A stretch of DNA of 64,000 bases from Candidatus Poribacteria bacterium (GCA_028820655.1 JAPPIK010000004.1:62001-126000), one strand, 5' to 3'. Positions 17,042 to 26,321 are shown, counted from the stretch's first letter. Made by a program: numbers and translations. Notes: generated by a model from the sequence alone, not told the origin.

Positions 17042-18298
17042 GTGAGAACAACTATGCCACAAGACCTCTCCGCCCAACAGAGAATCATCAATCTCCTTCA
17101 AAACTTTCGCGGGACCGATCCTCTAAAGGAACTGTTTTGGAGCGAGTTAAACTACGACCGCCAAAACGCCCCAATCCCCCGCATTGACTGGAATCAAAGA
17201 AACATATCCAACACGGCGGACGACCCGCTCCTGTTCGCGACAGGCGGAGAAAACTCCGATTTCCATCTGATATACACCCGTCTCGACTCGGAGCGCCTCC
17301 TCCTCACCGCTGAACGTCCCATCATCTCCCGCCTTCTTAGGGACTACCCCAATGCACTATTCATCTTCAGCAACCGCGAACAAACCGACTGGCATTTCGT
17401 CAACCCCAAATATGACGAAGAGCATCCGGAGAAACGCCGGCTTTACCGACGCATCACGATTGGACGCTCCGAAAAACTTCGCACTGCTTCCGAGCGGATC
17501 GCGTTGCTGGACGCAGAATCCTTAGACTCGCCGCTTGAAATTCAAAACCGCCACGACGAAGCCTTCGACGTTGAAGCCGTAACAAACGAGTTCTTCAAAA
17601 GCTATCAATCTGTTTTCCAGCGCTTGCAGACCGACTTGACGAACCAGACGAATGACAACCAGTGGGCGCACGATTTCGCCTTGCAATTCCTCAACCGCTG
17701 CATGTTCCTCTACTTCATTCAGCGCAAAGGATGGCTTGGTGACGACACCGAGTTTCTGAAGACGTTTTGGGATTCGTATCGGACAACAAATCAACGGGTA
17801 GACTCCTTCGTCGAGCATTGGCTCAACGTCATGTTCTTTGAGGCGTTCAATAACAAATTCCACGGCGGACACCGCCAGTTCCCGGACGAGATTCGAAGAG
17901 CGTTAGCCTCAGCCCCTTTCCTCAACGGTGGTCTGTTCACCGAGAACGACCTAGACAACCGACATGAATTCCAAATCTGCGATGCTAGCTTCGAGAGTAT
18001 CTTCAATTTCCTCGAAGGCTACAATTTCACCATCGCGGAAGACAGCCCGCTCGATCAAGAGGTCGCCGTCGATCCGGAGATGATTGGAAAGGTGTATGAA
18101 AGCCTGGTCAACGTCTCGGAGGAGACCGATGAACGCGGCGATGCCGGCATCTTCTACACCCCGCGCACCGAAATCGACCTGATGTGCCGGTTGGCGCTTG
18201 TGGATAACCTGACAAATCATCTGGGAGAGGAACATAAGTCTGCGCTCTATGAAACCATTCTCGCCTTTGACCCGGACGACAAAATGGCTGCGGACTAA
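17042..18298 (+). pseudogene. Type IIG-like restriction-methylase, N-terminal segment (ends at an in-frame TAA)
   Basis: This 418-codon segment is the N-terminal part of one long gene that spans 17042-20687. It contains motifs such as LQFLNRCMFLYFIQRKGWLG, FLNGGLFTEND and the helical lead-in IGKVYESLVNV...GIFYTPR that precedes the methylase domain in Eco57I/BREX PglX/type IIG enzymes. Right after MAAD a TAA (18296-18298) stops the frame. The next codons in the same frame (QLREKNLW, then LAILDPACGSG) continue the protein, so this is a single nonsense change. Start is GTG 17042 or ATG 17054; neither has a strong ribosome-binding site. Confidence 0.8.
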
Positions 18299-19234
18299 CA
18301 ACTCCGAGAAAAGAATCTGTGGAATCCCCTTGATGAATGCCTAAAAAAGTTGGCTATCTTGGACCCCGCCTGCGGTTCCGGTTCCTTTCTTGTCGGGATG
18401 CTGCATGTGCTTGATGATCTGCGGGAAAGAGCGATTCGCCAACTTGGGCGCGGCCAATTGAGTTTTGACCGAAAGAAGGCGATTATCGGTGAAAATCTCT
18501 ACGGCGTGGACGTGATGGAGTGGGCGTGTCACGTGGCGGAACTGCGACTCTGGCTGGCACTCATTATAGACGCGGATATTTCCAGTGGAGAACTCCGAGA
18601 GCTCCCCCAGCCTCTGCTTCCTCATTTCTCTTTCAACATCCGATGCGGAAATAGCCTCGTACAAGAAATTGGCGGCTTCAACCTTGCTCAGATCTTAGCG
18701 GACTTTAGTGGTGTGTCGAACACCTTGAAAGACAAAGTGAAAGTCTTGAGGGAGGAAAAGCTTAAGTTCTTCAACAACGACGACACCCGCCAATATCGCT
18801 CTAAACAGGCGTTGGAGAAGGAAGAGGTGACCCTCTTCCGTAAACTCATTGATTCTCAAGTAAACGTGATAAAAGGGCATATCAATGTCTTGCATCAAGA
18901 AATTCGCGCCGCCAGAGTGCAGCAATTGAACATTCACGGAGAAGCTGAAGCCCCGGGTGCCGGCGAACTAGACCGCGACACCCAACAGTGGCAGGAACAA
19001 ATTAAAACTCACCCTGTACACTGCGACGAACTCAAGCAAACTTGGTTCGCTATCGGAAACACCCCTACTTTGCCGTTTGTCTGGGACATCGCCTTCGTCC
19101 AAATCTTCGCCGCTGAGGGAAGCGGATTCGACATCGTCATCGGCAACCCGCCTTACGTTCGGCAAGAAAATATCGCCGACCCGAATCTCCCGCGCGAGAA
19201 CATTACACCCGAGAACCAGAAAGCCCAAAAAAAA
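18299..19234 (+). pseudogene. Same restriction-methylase, adenine methylase core
   Basis: This segment, in the same frame as the previous one, holds the SAM-binding motif I LDPACGSGSFLVGM, the segment GVDVMEWACHVAELRLWL and the catalytic motif IV NPPY (IGNPPYVRQ, near 19147), which mark N6-adenine methylation. A helical insertion lies between them. Translation on its own could start at the ATG 18350 (the frame reads MAILDPACGSG from TTG). After ENQKAQKK the frame is lost in a run of nine A residues (19227-19235); eight A residues would restore it. The catalytic core itself is undamaged. Confidence 0.8.
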
Positions 19235-20687
19235 AGCCTACAAAGCCAAACTTGCACGTTCGGTGTATCAAGCTTTTCCCGATTTCTTTGGCTACAAACG
19301 CCATAAGGACGAATCTGACAATCCGTCCGCCGCCGTCTCTAAGAGACTCAATGCCCAAAGCGACCTCTACATCTACTTCTATTTTCACGGACTTTCCGTC
19401 CTCAACCCTAAAGGCTCGTTCTGTTTCATCACCTCCAATTCGTGGCTGGATGTCGGATACGGCAAAGACCTTCAAGAGTTCCTCCTGAAACACTGCCACA
19501 TCAAGCAGATTATCGACAACCAGGCGCGGCGTTCCTTCGCCTCCGCCGACGTGAACACCGTCATCTGTCTCTTCTCTGCACCTGAAGAAGAACGCGGGGC
19601 GGTCTTAGATACAACCGCACGGTTTGTGATGTTCAAGACTCCCTTTGAGGGGGTGCTGGATCCGGTGATCTTTGAGGAAGTGGAGAAAGCGAACGAACGC
19701 ACCAACACCCCGGAGCACCGCATCTTTCCCGTTCCTCAACGTAAACTCTTGGAATCGGGCGGCGACTATCAAACTCCGGTCAAATACACCGGCGATAAGT
19801 GGGGCGGGAAATACCTTCGCGCCCCCGACATCTACTGGACGATTTTGGAGAAGGGAAGGGACAAGTTGGTGCGTTTGGGCGATATAGCAGAGGTGCGACG
19901 AGGTATTACAACGGGAGCGAACGAGTTTTTCTACCTTGATGCGGAAGCAGTGGAGCGATGGGAAATTGAGGAGGAGTTCCTGAAGCCCGTCATCTATTCG
20001 CTGCGGGAATTGGTCTGTATAGAGGACCAATTGGATGGGCTTGAGAGAAAGATTTTCCTCTGTCATGAGAGTAAATCACGTCTAAGAGGGACAAACGCCC
20101 TGACGTACATTGAATGGGGACAGCGTAACGGCTTCCATAAAACGCCAAGCTGTCGATCAAGGCCACTCTGGTACAGTTTAGCCGAAGGCTGGAATCCTGC
20201 GCCTTACATATTTCCCGCGAAGGTAGGCGAGCGGATGCTGGTTTTGAGCAATCAAAGAGGTGTCTTAGAAGACAAAAAGCTGTATGGTGTTACTCCCTTC
20301 GAAGAAGGTCCAGAGTTCTTGTATGCGGGGCTGTTGAATAGCACGTTAGTGCGATTCTTTATGGATCTGTCATGTCGTCAACTCACCGGTGCGCAATCAA
20401 TTGCCGACGTTGATGTACGCGTTGTGAAAGAAATTCCAATATTGCCGACCGGCCTCATCTCGAACAACCAACACTTGTTTAGACTTGCCTATGACCAGGT
20501 AAAGTTACGACCAATAGAACAACGAGTCACAGATGAGTATACAATGCCAGATCGCCGCGCCCTTGACGCAATCATTTTTGATGCCCTCGACCTTACACAA
20601 GGGGAACGAGATGGGGTGTATGAGGCGGTTGTAGAACTTGTCGAGGCGCGGTTGAGTAAGGGGAAGAGTTTGAACCAACAGTCATAA
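19227..20687 (+). pseudogene. Same restriction-methylase, C-terminal and target-recognition segment
   Basis: The frame that resumes after the A-tract reads KKKAYKAKLARSVYQAFPDF, continues the methylase fold (GSFCFITSNSWLDVGYGKDLQ) and then a TaqI-like specificity region (GDIAEVRRGITTGANEFFYL; LLNSTLVRFFMDLSCRQLTGAQ; VKEIPIL). It runs to a normal stop at 20687 after about 485 codons. Together the three segments would make a protein of about 1,214 residues, normal for this class. The target sequence cannot be predicted. Confidence 0.8.
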
Positions 20688-20879
20688 GGCTTGGATAAGG
20701 GAAGTTCCGTCAGGTCTAGATGCTGCATCCTGACGGCGAAATCATCTACATGTTGTGCATTCTTTGACGCCTTACACAAATTGTGGGAAACTCACCGGAA
20801 TTAGACTTGCATTTCTAGATTGCAGCAGGTAACATACTATCTGTCTGTGACGAAAAAATTCAAACAAGGAGTATAAGAG

Positions 20880-22076
20880 ATGCGAGAATTTGACGTTACC
20901 TTGTCATTTGCCGGAGAAGATCGAAAACTCGCAGAAGATTTAGCGAAACTTCTTGACACAGGTGGCTATTCAGTCTTCTACGACGAATTTGAACGAGCAA
21001 GACTTTGGGGCAAAAACCTCTATCAATACCTAGCGTCCGTCTACCAAGATAAAGCACGCTACTGTGTCATTTTCCTGTCCAGACACTATCTGCAGAGTTC
21101 ATGGGCACAACACGAACTCCAGAATGCGCAGGCGCGGGCATTCGTTGAACAAAACAAGGAGTATATTCTTCCCATCCGTATAGACGATACGAAGATTCCA
21201 GGAATCTTGTCCACAGTCGGTCATCTTGATTTGAGCAAAGTAGGCGTTGAGGACGTCTATCAGCATCTAGTGGAGAAGCTGTCGGGTTCCCAATCACGAA
21301 CATCGCCAAACGAGGAATTGGTACCGAGCCCACTCGTAAGCGAATCGAAAGAATTCGCTCTGTTGCGCCCCGGTGATAATAACCTGTATTTCATACCGTT
21401 TCAGGAAGCTCAATGGAATTCAACGGAAATCTCTCTCGGCCTTCTTCCAGAATCGTCTGAAGAAAGTGCCTTTCTCCGTTCACTACGCGATGATCTTAGT
21501 AATATGTTTTCAAGTCGACAAACATTCGCTTTTGCATTGGGGCAAGAAGCCGCGTGGGTAAGTCCACAGGAGATTGCACAAACTATGTCGGGGACAAAAA
21601 CGGTTTGGAAAGTTGTATTGAAGAGAGAAAACCCCGGACAAAATGACGATCTTTTTGGAAATGTTACATTTTCGAACTTGTCACCAGATCGAATTGCTGA
21701 ACTCCGAGCGAGAAGAATCCTTCTTGATGAAAAGTTAGAAGCTGTCAGTTCTGCTTTAAATCAAGTTGATCTAATAAATCAAGCAACATTGGATTCTTTT
21801 ATTCGCGGCACGAACCCATCACTCGAAATTCGCAAATGCCCTATTCCCGACTTGTACCGATCTTTCGGGCAAACATGGCAGAGATTTGAGAAATTTGCCC
21901 GTTTGGTCGCGGTTCTCTTTCTGAAACTTTCAAACACAGTTCAAGACGTGCTTGAAATAGATTTTAAATTTCTAGATGCAAATCAGTTGCAGGTAAGATT
22001 CAGAGGACGCCGCCCACGTTACGCTGTAAACGCAACTCCTTCAATTATTGAAGTAAATGGCATTTGTCCACTGTAA
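20880..22076 (+). CDS. TIR-domain protein with unknown C-terminal domain
   Basis: The 398-residue protein has an N-terminal TIR domain (about 1-135): FDVTLSFAGEDR, YSVFYDEFERARLWGKNLY, YCVIFLS and SSWAQHEL, where Glu79 is the likely NADase residue. It is about two thirds identical by eye to the TIR domain of the gene at 24370. Residues 160-398 form a separate domain I do not recognise, ending in RGRRPRYAVNATPSIIEVNG. No membrane segment is present. An AAGGAG site is close to the start. Bacterial TIR proteins commonly degrade NAD or make nucleotide signals in anti-phage defence; that role here is inference from the domain and the restriction gene upstream. Confidence 0.85.
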   Translation: MREFDVTLSFAGEDRKLAEDLAKLLDTGGYSVFYDEFERARLWGKNLYQYLASVYQDKARYCVIFLSRHYLQSSWAQHELQNAQARAFVEQNKEYILPIRIDDTKIPGILSTVGHLDLSKVGVEDVYQHLVEKLSGSQSRTSPNEELVPSPLVSESKEFALLRPGDNNLYFIPFQEAQWNSTEISLGLLPESSEESAFLRSLRDDLSNMFSSRQTFAFALGQEAAWVSPQEIAQTMSGTKTVWKVVLKRENPGQNDDLFGNVTFSNLSPDRIAELRARRILLDEKLEAVSSALNQVDLINQATLDSFIRGTNPSLEIRKCPIPDLYRSFGQTWQRFEKFARLVAVLFLKLSNTVQDVLEIDFKFLDANQLQVRFRGRRPRYAVNATPSIIEVNGICPL

Positions 22077-22215
22077 TCATGAACCAAGTAATAAAAGTAA
22101 TTGTCTGAATCACAGATTACGCTGGTAGTTTAGATAAAAAACACACTGTAGCCAATGCGTAACGTGCAGCAGACAAACTGAACCAATCAATTGATACCCC
22201 ACGCAAAACGACCAT

Positions 22216-22935
22216 ATGGCTAGAAAAATCTTCGTTTCGTACAAGCATTCCGATCGCAACGTGGCACCTCTAAACGGTCAAATGATCGCTCGCGAATATG
22301 TCGATGAATTAATCAAACTCTTTAAAGGTGATGAGATTTTTAAGGGCGAAGGCAACGAGGACCTCAGCGAGTTCAAGGATGAAACGATTCAGACTCATTT
22401 GAAAGACAAAATCTACGACAGTAGCATTACCCTAGTGCTACTGTCGCCCAATATGAAGAATGCGTACGAAGATGAATCTAACCAATGGATTCCAAGGGAG
22501 ATTTCGTATTCGTTAAAAGAGATTGCACGCCAAGGACGTAAAAGTCGTACTAATGGGATGCTCGCGGTCGTGTTACCGGATCAATATTGGTCATACGCTT
22601 ATTTCCTTGAAAATAACACTTGCCCTGTTTGTCATTGTACAACTCACCATACAAACAGGCTGTTTCAGATACTTCGAGAGAATATGTTCAACATAAAGGA
22701 GCCTACATTTAACCCGTGTTGGAACCATTTGAGCACCAATCTTGTCTACACCGGGCTGTTTTCCTACATTCATCCCGTCAGATGGTGCGATTTTATAAAA
22801 AACACAGAGGCAAACCTGAAAATAGCTGAGGATATCAGAGAAAACATTGATGCTTACAACCTTACTAAGGTGGTGAAGGATTACGTTAGGAAATCGACTG
22901 GGAATGAACTAGGTGGATATACCGCCAACTTTTAA
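22216..22935 (+). CDS. ThsB-like TIR-domain protein
   Basis: The 239-residue protein opens with [13 protein letters not shown] and continues with [14 protein letters not shown] and [13 protein letters not shown]. These are hallmarks of the DUF1863/ThsB-like TIR group, distinct from the TIR type of its two neighbours. Glu95 in WIPRE is the expected catalytic residue. In Thoeris systems such a protein makes a cyclic or modified ADP-ribose signal that activates an effector. No ThsA gene is nearby; instead the next gene, 20 bases on, encodes a small membrane protein. A CPVCHC segment (around residue 137) could bind metal. Confidence 0.88.
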   Translation: MARKIFVSYKHSDRNVAPLNGQMIAREYVDELIKLFKGDEIFKGEGNEDLSEFKDETIQTHLKDKIYDSSITLVLLSPNMKNAYEDESNQWIPREISYSLKEIARQGRKSRTNGMLAVVLPDQYWSYAYFLENNTCPVCHCTTHHTNRLFQILRENMFNIKEPTFNPCWNHLSTNLVYTGLFSYIHPVRWCDFIKNTEANLKIAEDIRENIDAYNLTKVVKDYVRKSTGNELGGYTANF

Positions 22936-22955
22936 TCTTGAGATTGGAGGAAAAA

Positions 22956-23369
22956 ATGAACGGCACTGAAAAGGTAGTTGAGCATTTGAATATAACCCAA
23001 GCTGTCATAAACAGATTGGGAAGAAACAGTTTCTTAGTAAAAAGTTGGAGTATGACAATAATTGCGGCAGCCATGGTTTTAATCGCTAAACACGAGGTCG
23101 AGAATCCCAATTTTGTTTTGGCGTTAGTTTTCCCCGTTGTAGGCTTTTGGATTCTTGACGGATACTTCCTCTGGCAGGAGCGCCTGTTCCGAAAAGTCTA
23201 CGACAAAGTCAGAGTCCAACCTGACACCGACTTTCAGATGGACGTTGCCAAACACAGAGGTAAACCGAAATGTAGCTGGGTATCGGCGATCTTCTCTGTC
23301 ACGCTCGTCATCTTTTACTTGATTGAAATTGCCTTTACGGCGTTTTTGTTCTTTATTGTTAAAGCTTAA
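22956..23369 (+). CDS. Small membrane protein paired with the TIR gene
   Basis: The 137-residue protein starts at ATG 22956, which follows TTGGAGGAAAAA. It has three likely membrane segments (about 32-45, 52-73 and 110-134), a cytoplasmic-looking basic/acidic loop (residues 74-108, LFRKVYDKVRVQPDTDFQMD) and an amphipathic N-terminus. The gap of 20 bases to the ThsB-like gene implies co-expression. I believe I have seen this type of protein beside ThsB-like TIR genes in other genomes, but cannot confirm it here. A membrane effector or anchor role is inference. A decayed second copy lies at 25780-26096. Confidence 0.8.
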   Translation: MNGTEKVVEHLNITQAVINRLGRNSFLVKSWSMTIIAAAMVLIAKHEVENPNFVLALVFPVVGFWILDGYFLWQERLFRKVYDKVRVQPDTDFQMDVAKHRGKPKCSWVSAIFSVTLVIFYLIEIAFTAFLFFIVKA

Positions 23370-23394
23370 GCACGACTAGCGACGCGACCAACTG

Positions 23395-23598
23395 ATGCGA
23401 AGTATCTTCCAAGACCAGAATCCAGAACCGAAGGCAGCAGGCAAGAACCCAATTGCACAACGCATCATTGAAGCCGTTGAGAAATCGTACGACGTGACAA
23501 TGGAAGACGCGGAAGCCTTACTTCGGGTAATCAAGGAAAACCAACAGGCCGTGCAATTTGAGCCGCCGTTTGAGGTAGGCGAACGCAAGAATCAATGA
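23395..23598 (+). CDS. Small protein resembling the neighbouring antitoxin
   Basis: The 67-residue protein (core NPIAQRIIEAVEKSYDVTMEDA) matches the broken frame at 23700-23900 along its length: both show AQR-I-A, then VT-x2-D, VIKE, and a PF...E ending. That paralogue precedes a PIN-domain toxin, so this is probably a VapB-type antitoxin that has lost its toxin, or a duplicated copy. There is no clear ribosome-binding site. The family is unnamed to me. Confidence 0.55.
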   Translation: MRSIFQDQNPEPKAAGKNPIAQRIIEAVEKSYDVTMEDAEALLRVIKENQQAVQFEPPFEVGERKNQ

Positions 23599-23699
23599 TG
23601 AACCGGATTAAATGGGACGAATCTTATTCGCGGAATACCCAATCCGCCTGACGGAGGAGCGATACCATGCGAAAAGAAGAGTAACAGCGGAAAGCCACA

Positions 23700-23900
23700 A
23701 TGCCAAATGAAAAACTTCACGATGAAACGCCGCCATCCTAAAAAAATGCGAGCGCTCAACGCCTTATCAAAGCAATGGGACAGCCATCCCATGTCACTCC
23801 CGATGATATTAAGTTCCTCATCAAAGTAATCAAAGAAGCAAAGCAATCTACACGAAACAAATCACCCTTTGATGGGATTGAGGAACTTGAAGCACAGTGA
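23700..23900 (+). pseudogene. VapB-like antitoxin, broken by a stop codon
   Basis: ATG 23700 opens a 66-codon frame interrupted by TAA at codon 14 (23739-23741). The rest (NASAQRLIKAMGQPSHVTPDD, later KEAKQSTRNKSPFDGIEELE) resembles the protein at 23395. Its terminal TGA overlaps the GTG start of the PIN gene, the usual antitoxin-toxin junction. Re-initiation at an internal ATG (KAMGQ) could yield a shortened product. Confidence 0.65.
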
Positions 23901-24322
23901 GCCGCTGCCTGCTTGATGCCACAACCTGCAGCCACCTTATGAGTAATGATCCAACAGTATTTGCGCGTTTGGATGCGCACACCAATGTGGACTATTATTT
24001 CACGATTCCCATTGTTTGCGGCGAGATTCAGTACGGGATTGAACGATTGGAAACAGGAAGAAAACGTCGCGAACTGTCACAGAGAGCCGATTATCTTTTT
24101 CATGAAATTCCTTGCGAGGCAATTCCAAGAGAAGCGGGCAATTATTACGCACAACTGAAGCGGCAGTCTGAATGATAAGGAACGCCGCTAGAGGACAACG
24201 ACCTTTGGATTGCCTCCACAGCGTTGGTGTTCGATGCGATTCTCGTGACCTCTGATAGCGACTCTAGTCGCCTACAAGGCTTATTCGGACTACAATTGGA
24301 AGATTGGACAATTTCTCATTGA
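23897..24322 (+). pseudogene. VapC-like PIN-domain toxin, frameshifted
   Basis: The first frame (GTG 23897) reads SRCLLDATTCSHLMSNDP and PIVCGEIQYGIERLETG, with the first acidic residues of a PIN ribonuclease, and stops at 24175. A second frame then continues the domain: PLEDNDLWIASTALVFDAILVTSDSD, ending LFGLQLEDWT at 24322. The two halves are joined by a frameshift near 24170-24190. Intact VapC proteins cut tRNA or rRNA; this one is probably inactive, which fits the damaged antitoxin. Confidence 0.75.
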
Positions 24323-24369
24323 CGTGATGATGCGCTCAGTATTCAAGTTTCATCGAAGGAGCACACAAG

Positions 24370-24978
24370 ATGAAAAAGTATGATGTCGCCCTATCCTTTG
24401 CCGGAGAAGATCGCGTTCACGCCAAGGAACTGGCTAAGCTTCTTAAGTCCGGAGGCTATCGGGTGTTTTACGACGACTATGAAAAACCTCGTCTTTGGGG
24501 GAAGAATCTCTACGACGAACTGTCATCGCTTTATCAAGACCAGGCGCGATACTGCGTGATGTTCCTGTCCGAACACTATGCCCGAAATTGGTGGCCCAAC
24601 CACGAACGCGAGAGCGCACAGGCAAGAGTTTTTATCGAAAAGAATCGGGAGTATATTCTCCCCATCCGTCTTGACGACACAAAGATCCCAGGACTATTGA
24701 TGACAGTAGGATATCTCGATTTGCGATCCATGAATATTCAGCAAGTTTACCACGTTCTGAAGCAAAAATTGGCAGGTGCCAAAACTCAAGATAAAAACCG
24801 GGATAAGCCGCAGTCCCGCGAAGATTTTATTGCTATCGCACGAGAACATGCAAATATAGGCGGGTGGTACGATGAATCTATGCTTGAGGAAATCGGGCGA
24901 GCCATCTACAATTCATGGCAAGGTGAGGAAATCATCGAAAACTACGATGAAGCATGGAAAACTCTGGGCAATCTTTGA
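24370..24978 (+). CDS. TIR domain fused to a probable antitoxin-like tail
   Basis: The 202-residue protein has a TIR domain (1-135; DVALSFAGEDR, VFYDDYEKPRLWGKNLY, Glu79 in WWPNHE) closely related to the one at 20880. A linker follows, then a 58-residue acidic tail beginning SREDFIAIAREHANIGGWYD and ending WQGEEIIENYDEAWKTLGNL. Its stop codon overlaps (TTTGAGG) the TTG that starts the Doc-like frame, as antitoxin genes overlap Doc genes. I therefore infer that the tail works as the Doc antitoxin. An AAGGAG site lies upstream. The fusion is seen; the antitoxin function is a hypothesis. Confidence 0.8.
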   Translation: MKKYDVALSFAGEDRVHAKELAKLLKSGGYRVFYDDYEKPRLWGKNLYDELSSLYQDQARYCVMFLSEHYARNWWPNHERESAQARVFIEKNREYILPIRLDDTKIPGLLMTVGYLDLRSMNIQQVYHVLKQKLAGAKTQDKNRDKPQSREDFIAIAREHANIGGWYDESMLEEIGRAIYNSWQGEEIIENYDEAWKTLGNL

Positions 24979-25339
24979 GGTACTTGACATTTGAAGATAT
25001 TCTGATCGTTGCTCAGAGGCATATCGGCAACTATTGAAGGAAAATCAACTGCGTTATTTGGTCCAAATGGTGGGTGAGCAGTTGGACGACAAGGAACTAT
25101 TTCCAACCTTGCCGATAAAAGCTGCGTTTTATGCCCATCACATCATTGCGGGCCATATATTCTTGGACGGCAACAAGCGTATCGGCTTAGATTGTGCTCT
25201 TTGGTTTCTGACAATGAATGGTTGTTCACTCCGTCGTGACATCAATGAAGCCATTATCGAACTTGGTCTCGGTATTGCCAATGGTTCAATCACAGATCTT
25301 GAAGCAATCGCAAATCGAATCCAATCATGGATTCTGTAG
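24975..25339 (+). pseudogene. Doc/Fic-family toxin, frameshifted near its N-terminus
   Basis: The first 20 codons (TTG 24975; LRYLTFEDILIVAQRHIGNY) match the start of Doc-type proteins, then the frame closes at a TGA. From 25034 another frame continues with FPTLPIKAAFYAH and the Fic motif HIFLDGNKRIG, and runs to a normal stop. Doc toxins phosphorylate EF-Tu using this motif. A shortened 101-residue product from TTG 25034 would keep the active-site motif but lack helix 1. Sequencing error cannot be excluded. Confidence 0.75.
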
Positions 25340-25412
25340 TTTCTCAGTCAAGTACCTCGCCAAAACTTCATCGTTAGAGTGCTTTCCGGTTTCAGGCCGG
25401 ACTTAGAAACAA

Positions 25413-25622
25413 ATGCCGCACGACATAATTGTCAACCGAAACGAAAAGCTGGTTGAACACATCAACCTTAATCCTACATATACCGAACGAGTGCGTCTCG
25501 CGTTCGGATACTTTTTCCTCTCGGGCTTCCAGAATATTGCCGAAGAACTCAAAGGCGTCAAGGAACTGCGTCTGCTAATCGGAAACAAAACGAATCGGGA
25601 GACGTTGGCGTGGTTAGTCTAG
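25413..25622 (+). pseudogene. N-terminal fragment of a PLD-like/helicase protein
   Basis: The 69-residue frame (RNEKLVEHINLN, RLAFGYFFLSGFQNIAEEL, KELRLLIGNKTNRETL) resembles the opening of large SNF2-type helicases with an N-terminal phospholipase-D-like domain that occur in defence islands. It ends at 25622 and the remaining 900 or more residues are absent. It is a remnant, not a functional gene. Confidence 0.6.
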
Positions 25623-25779
25623 CTTTTCGACTGGCCCAAGATTGTCTGCAGCGCAGCACTGGTTTAGCATTCTGCTTGAATAATCATGGGCTCCTCGCAA
25701 ACCTTGTACCCACAGCTTCCCCTTCACTCCGCATCCCGCGTGCAGTGAAAACCGATCCAAACGCTTCCATAGTCGGGTT
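25623..25779. other. Remnant DNA, nothing recognised
   Basis: This stretch lies between the helicase fragment and the decayed membrane-protein copy. Open frames run through it but carry no domain I recognise. Confidence 0.4.
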
Positions 25780-26096
25780 TGGCAAAACCGTGATGCTACT
25801 TACCGCCATCTATTGCGCCCACCGCTCCTACCTCAGCGTGATCCTGATTCACTCTATTGTAGATGTAGATGCAGATTTTTGGATTCTTGAGAGATGTGTC
25901 CTCTAGTAGGAAACGTCGTTCCAGAAAGTGTTCGTCCACGTTAATCCCCAATCCGACACCGATTTTAGACGGATCCGCCCAAACACTAACATGAACCGAA
26001 GGGCAGATGGGAATCGGCTATCGTCTCCCTTACCCTCACTATCTTCTACTTAATCGCAATCGGTTTGACGGCATTACTGTTCGTTTTTGTTAGAGC
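25780..26096 (+). pseudogene. Decayed second copy of the TIR-associated membrane protein
   Basis: Reading across frames, the stretch gives VMLLTAIYCAH, then ...DADFWILE, then RKVFVHVNPQSDTDFR, then WESAIVSLTLTIFYLIAIG followed by LTALLFVFVRA. These align in order with residues 30 to 137 of the intact protein at 22956 (FWILD, RKVYDKVRVQPDTDF, WVSAIFSVTLVIFYLIEIA). At least two frameshifts and a stop break it, and the normal stop codon is lost. No matching TIR gene copy survives beside it. Confidence 0.8.
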
Positions 26097-26291
26097 ACAA
26101 TTACCGCGCCATACAAACCGGGTCCGTCGCAAACCCACACGTCCGAATCTCTATGTGCCGTTCCGCCTCCCCCTCCCGGCAGCGATCTCCACTATTCCAA
26201 GATTTCACAACCTCTCGGCGTCCCGGCCCAATAAAAATCCAACCCTCGGTAATATCCACGGCGCGATGCAATGTTTGTCAAATTTTTGGAC

Positions 26292-26321
26292 TTGACATAC
26301 TTAACATATATAATGTATTAT
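26292..26321 (+). promoter_or_regulatory. Sigma70-type promoter of the gene at 26381
   Basis: TTGACA (26292-26297) and TATTAT (26316-26321) are 18 bases apart. The intervening AT-rich sequence also contains TATAAT, at a spacing too short to pair with this -35 element. Confidence 0.5.

Noticed and set aside
23607-23660. Short frame resembling the start of a hemerythrin (NRIKWDESYS)
   Set aside because: It stops after 17 codons and the similarity is too short to mean more than chance.
25610-25906. 98-residue plus-strand frame as a gene
   Set aside because: Its C-terminal part is the degraded membrane-protein copy and the N-terminal part matches nothing, so it is a chance joining in decayed DNA.
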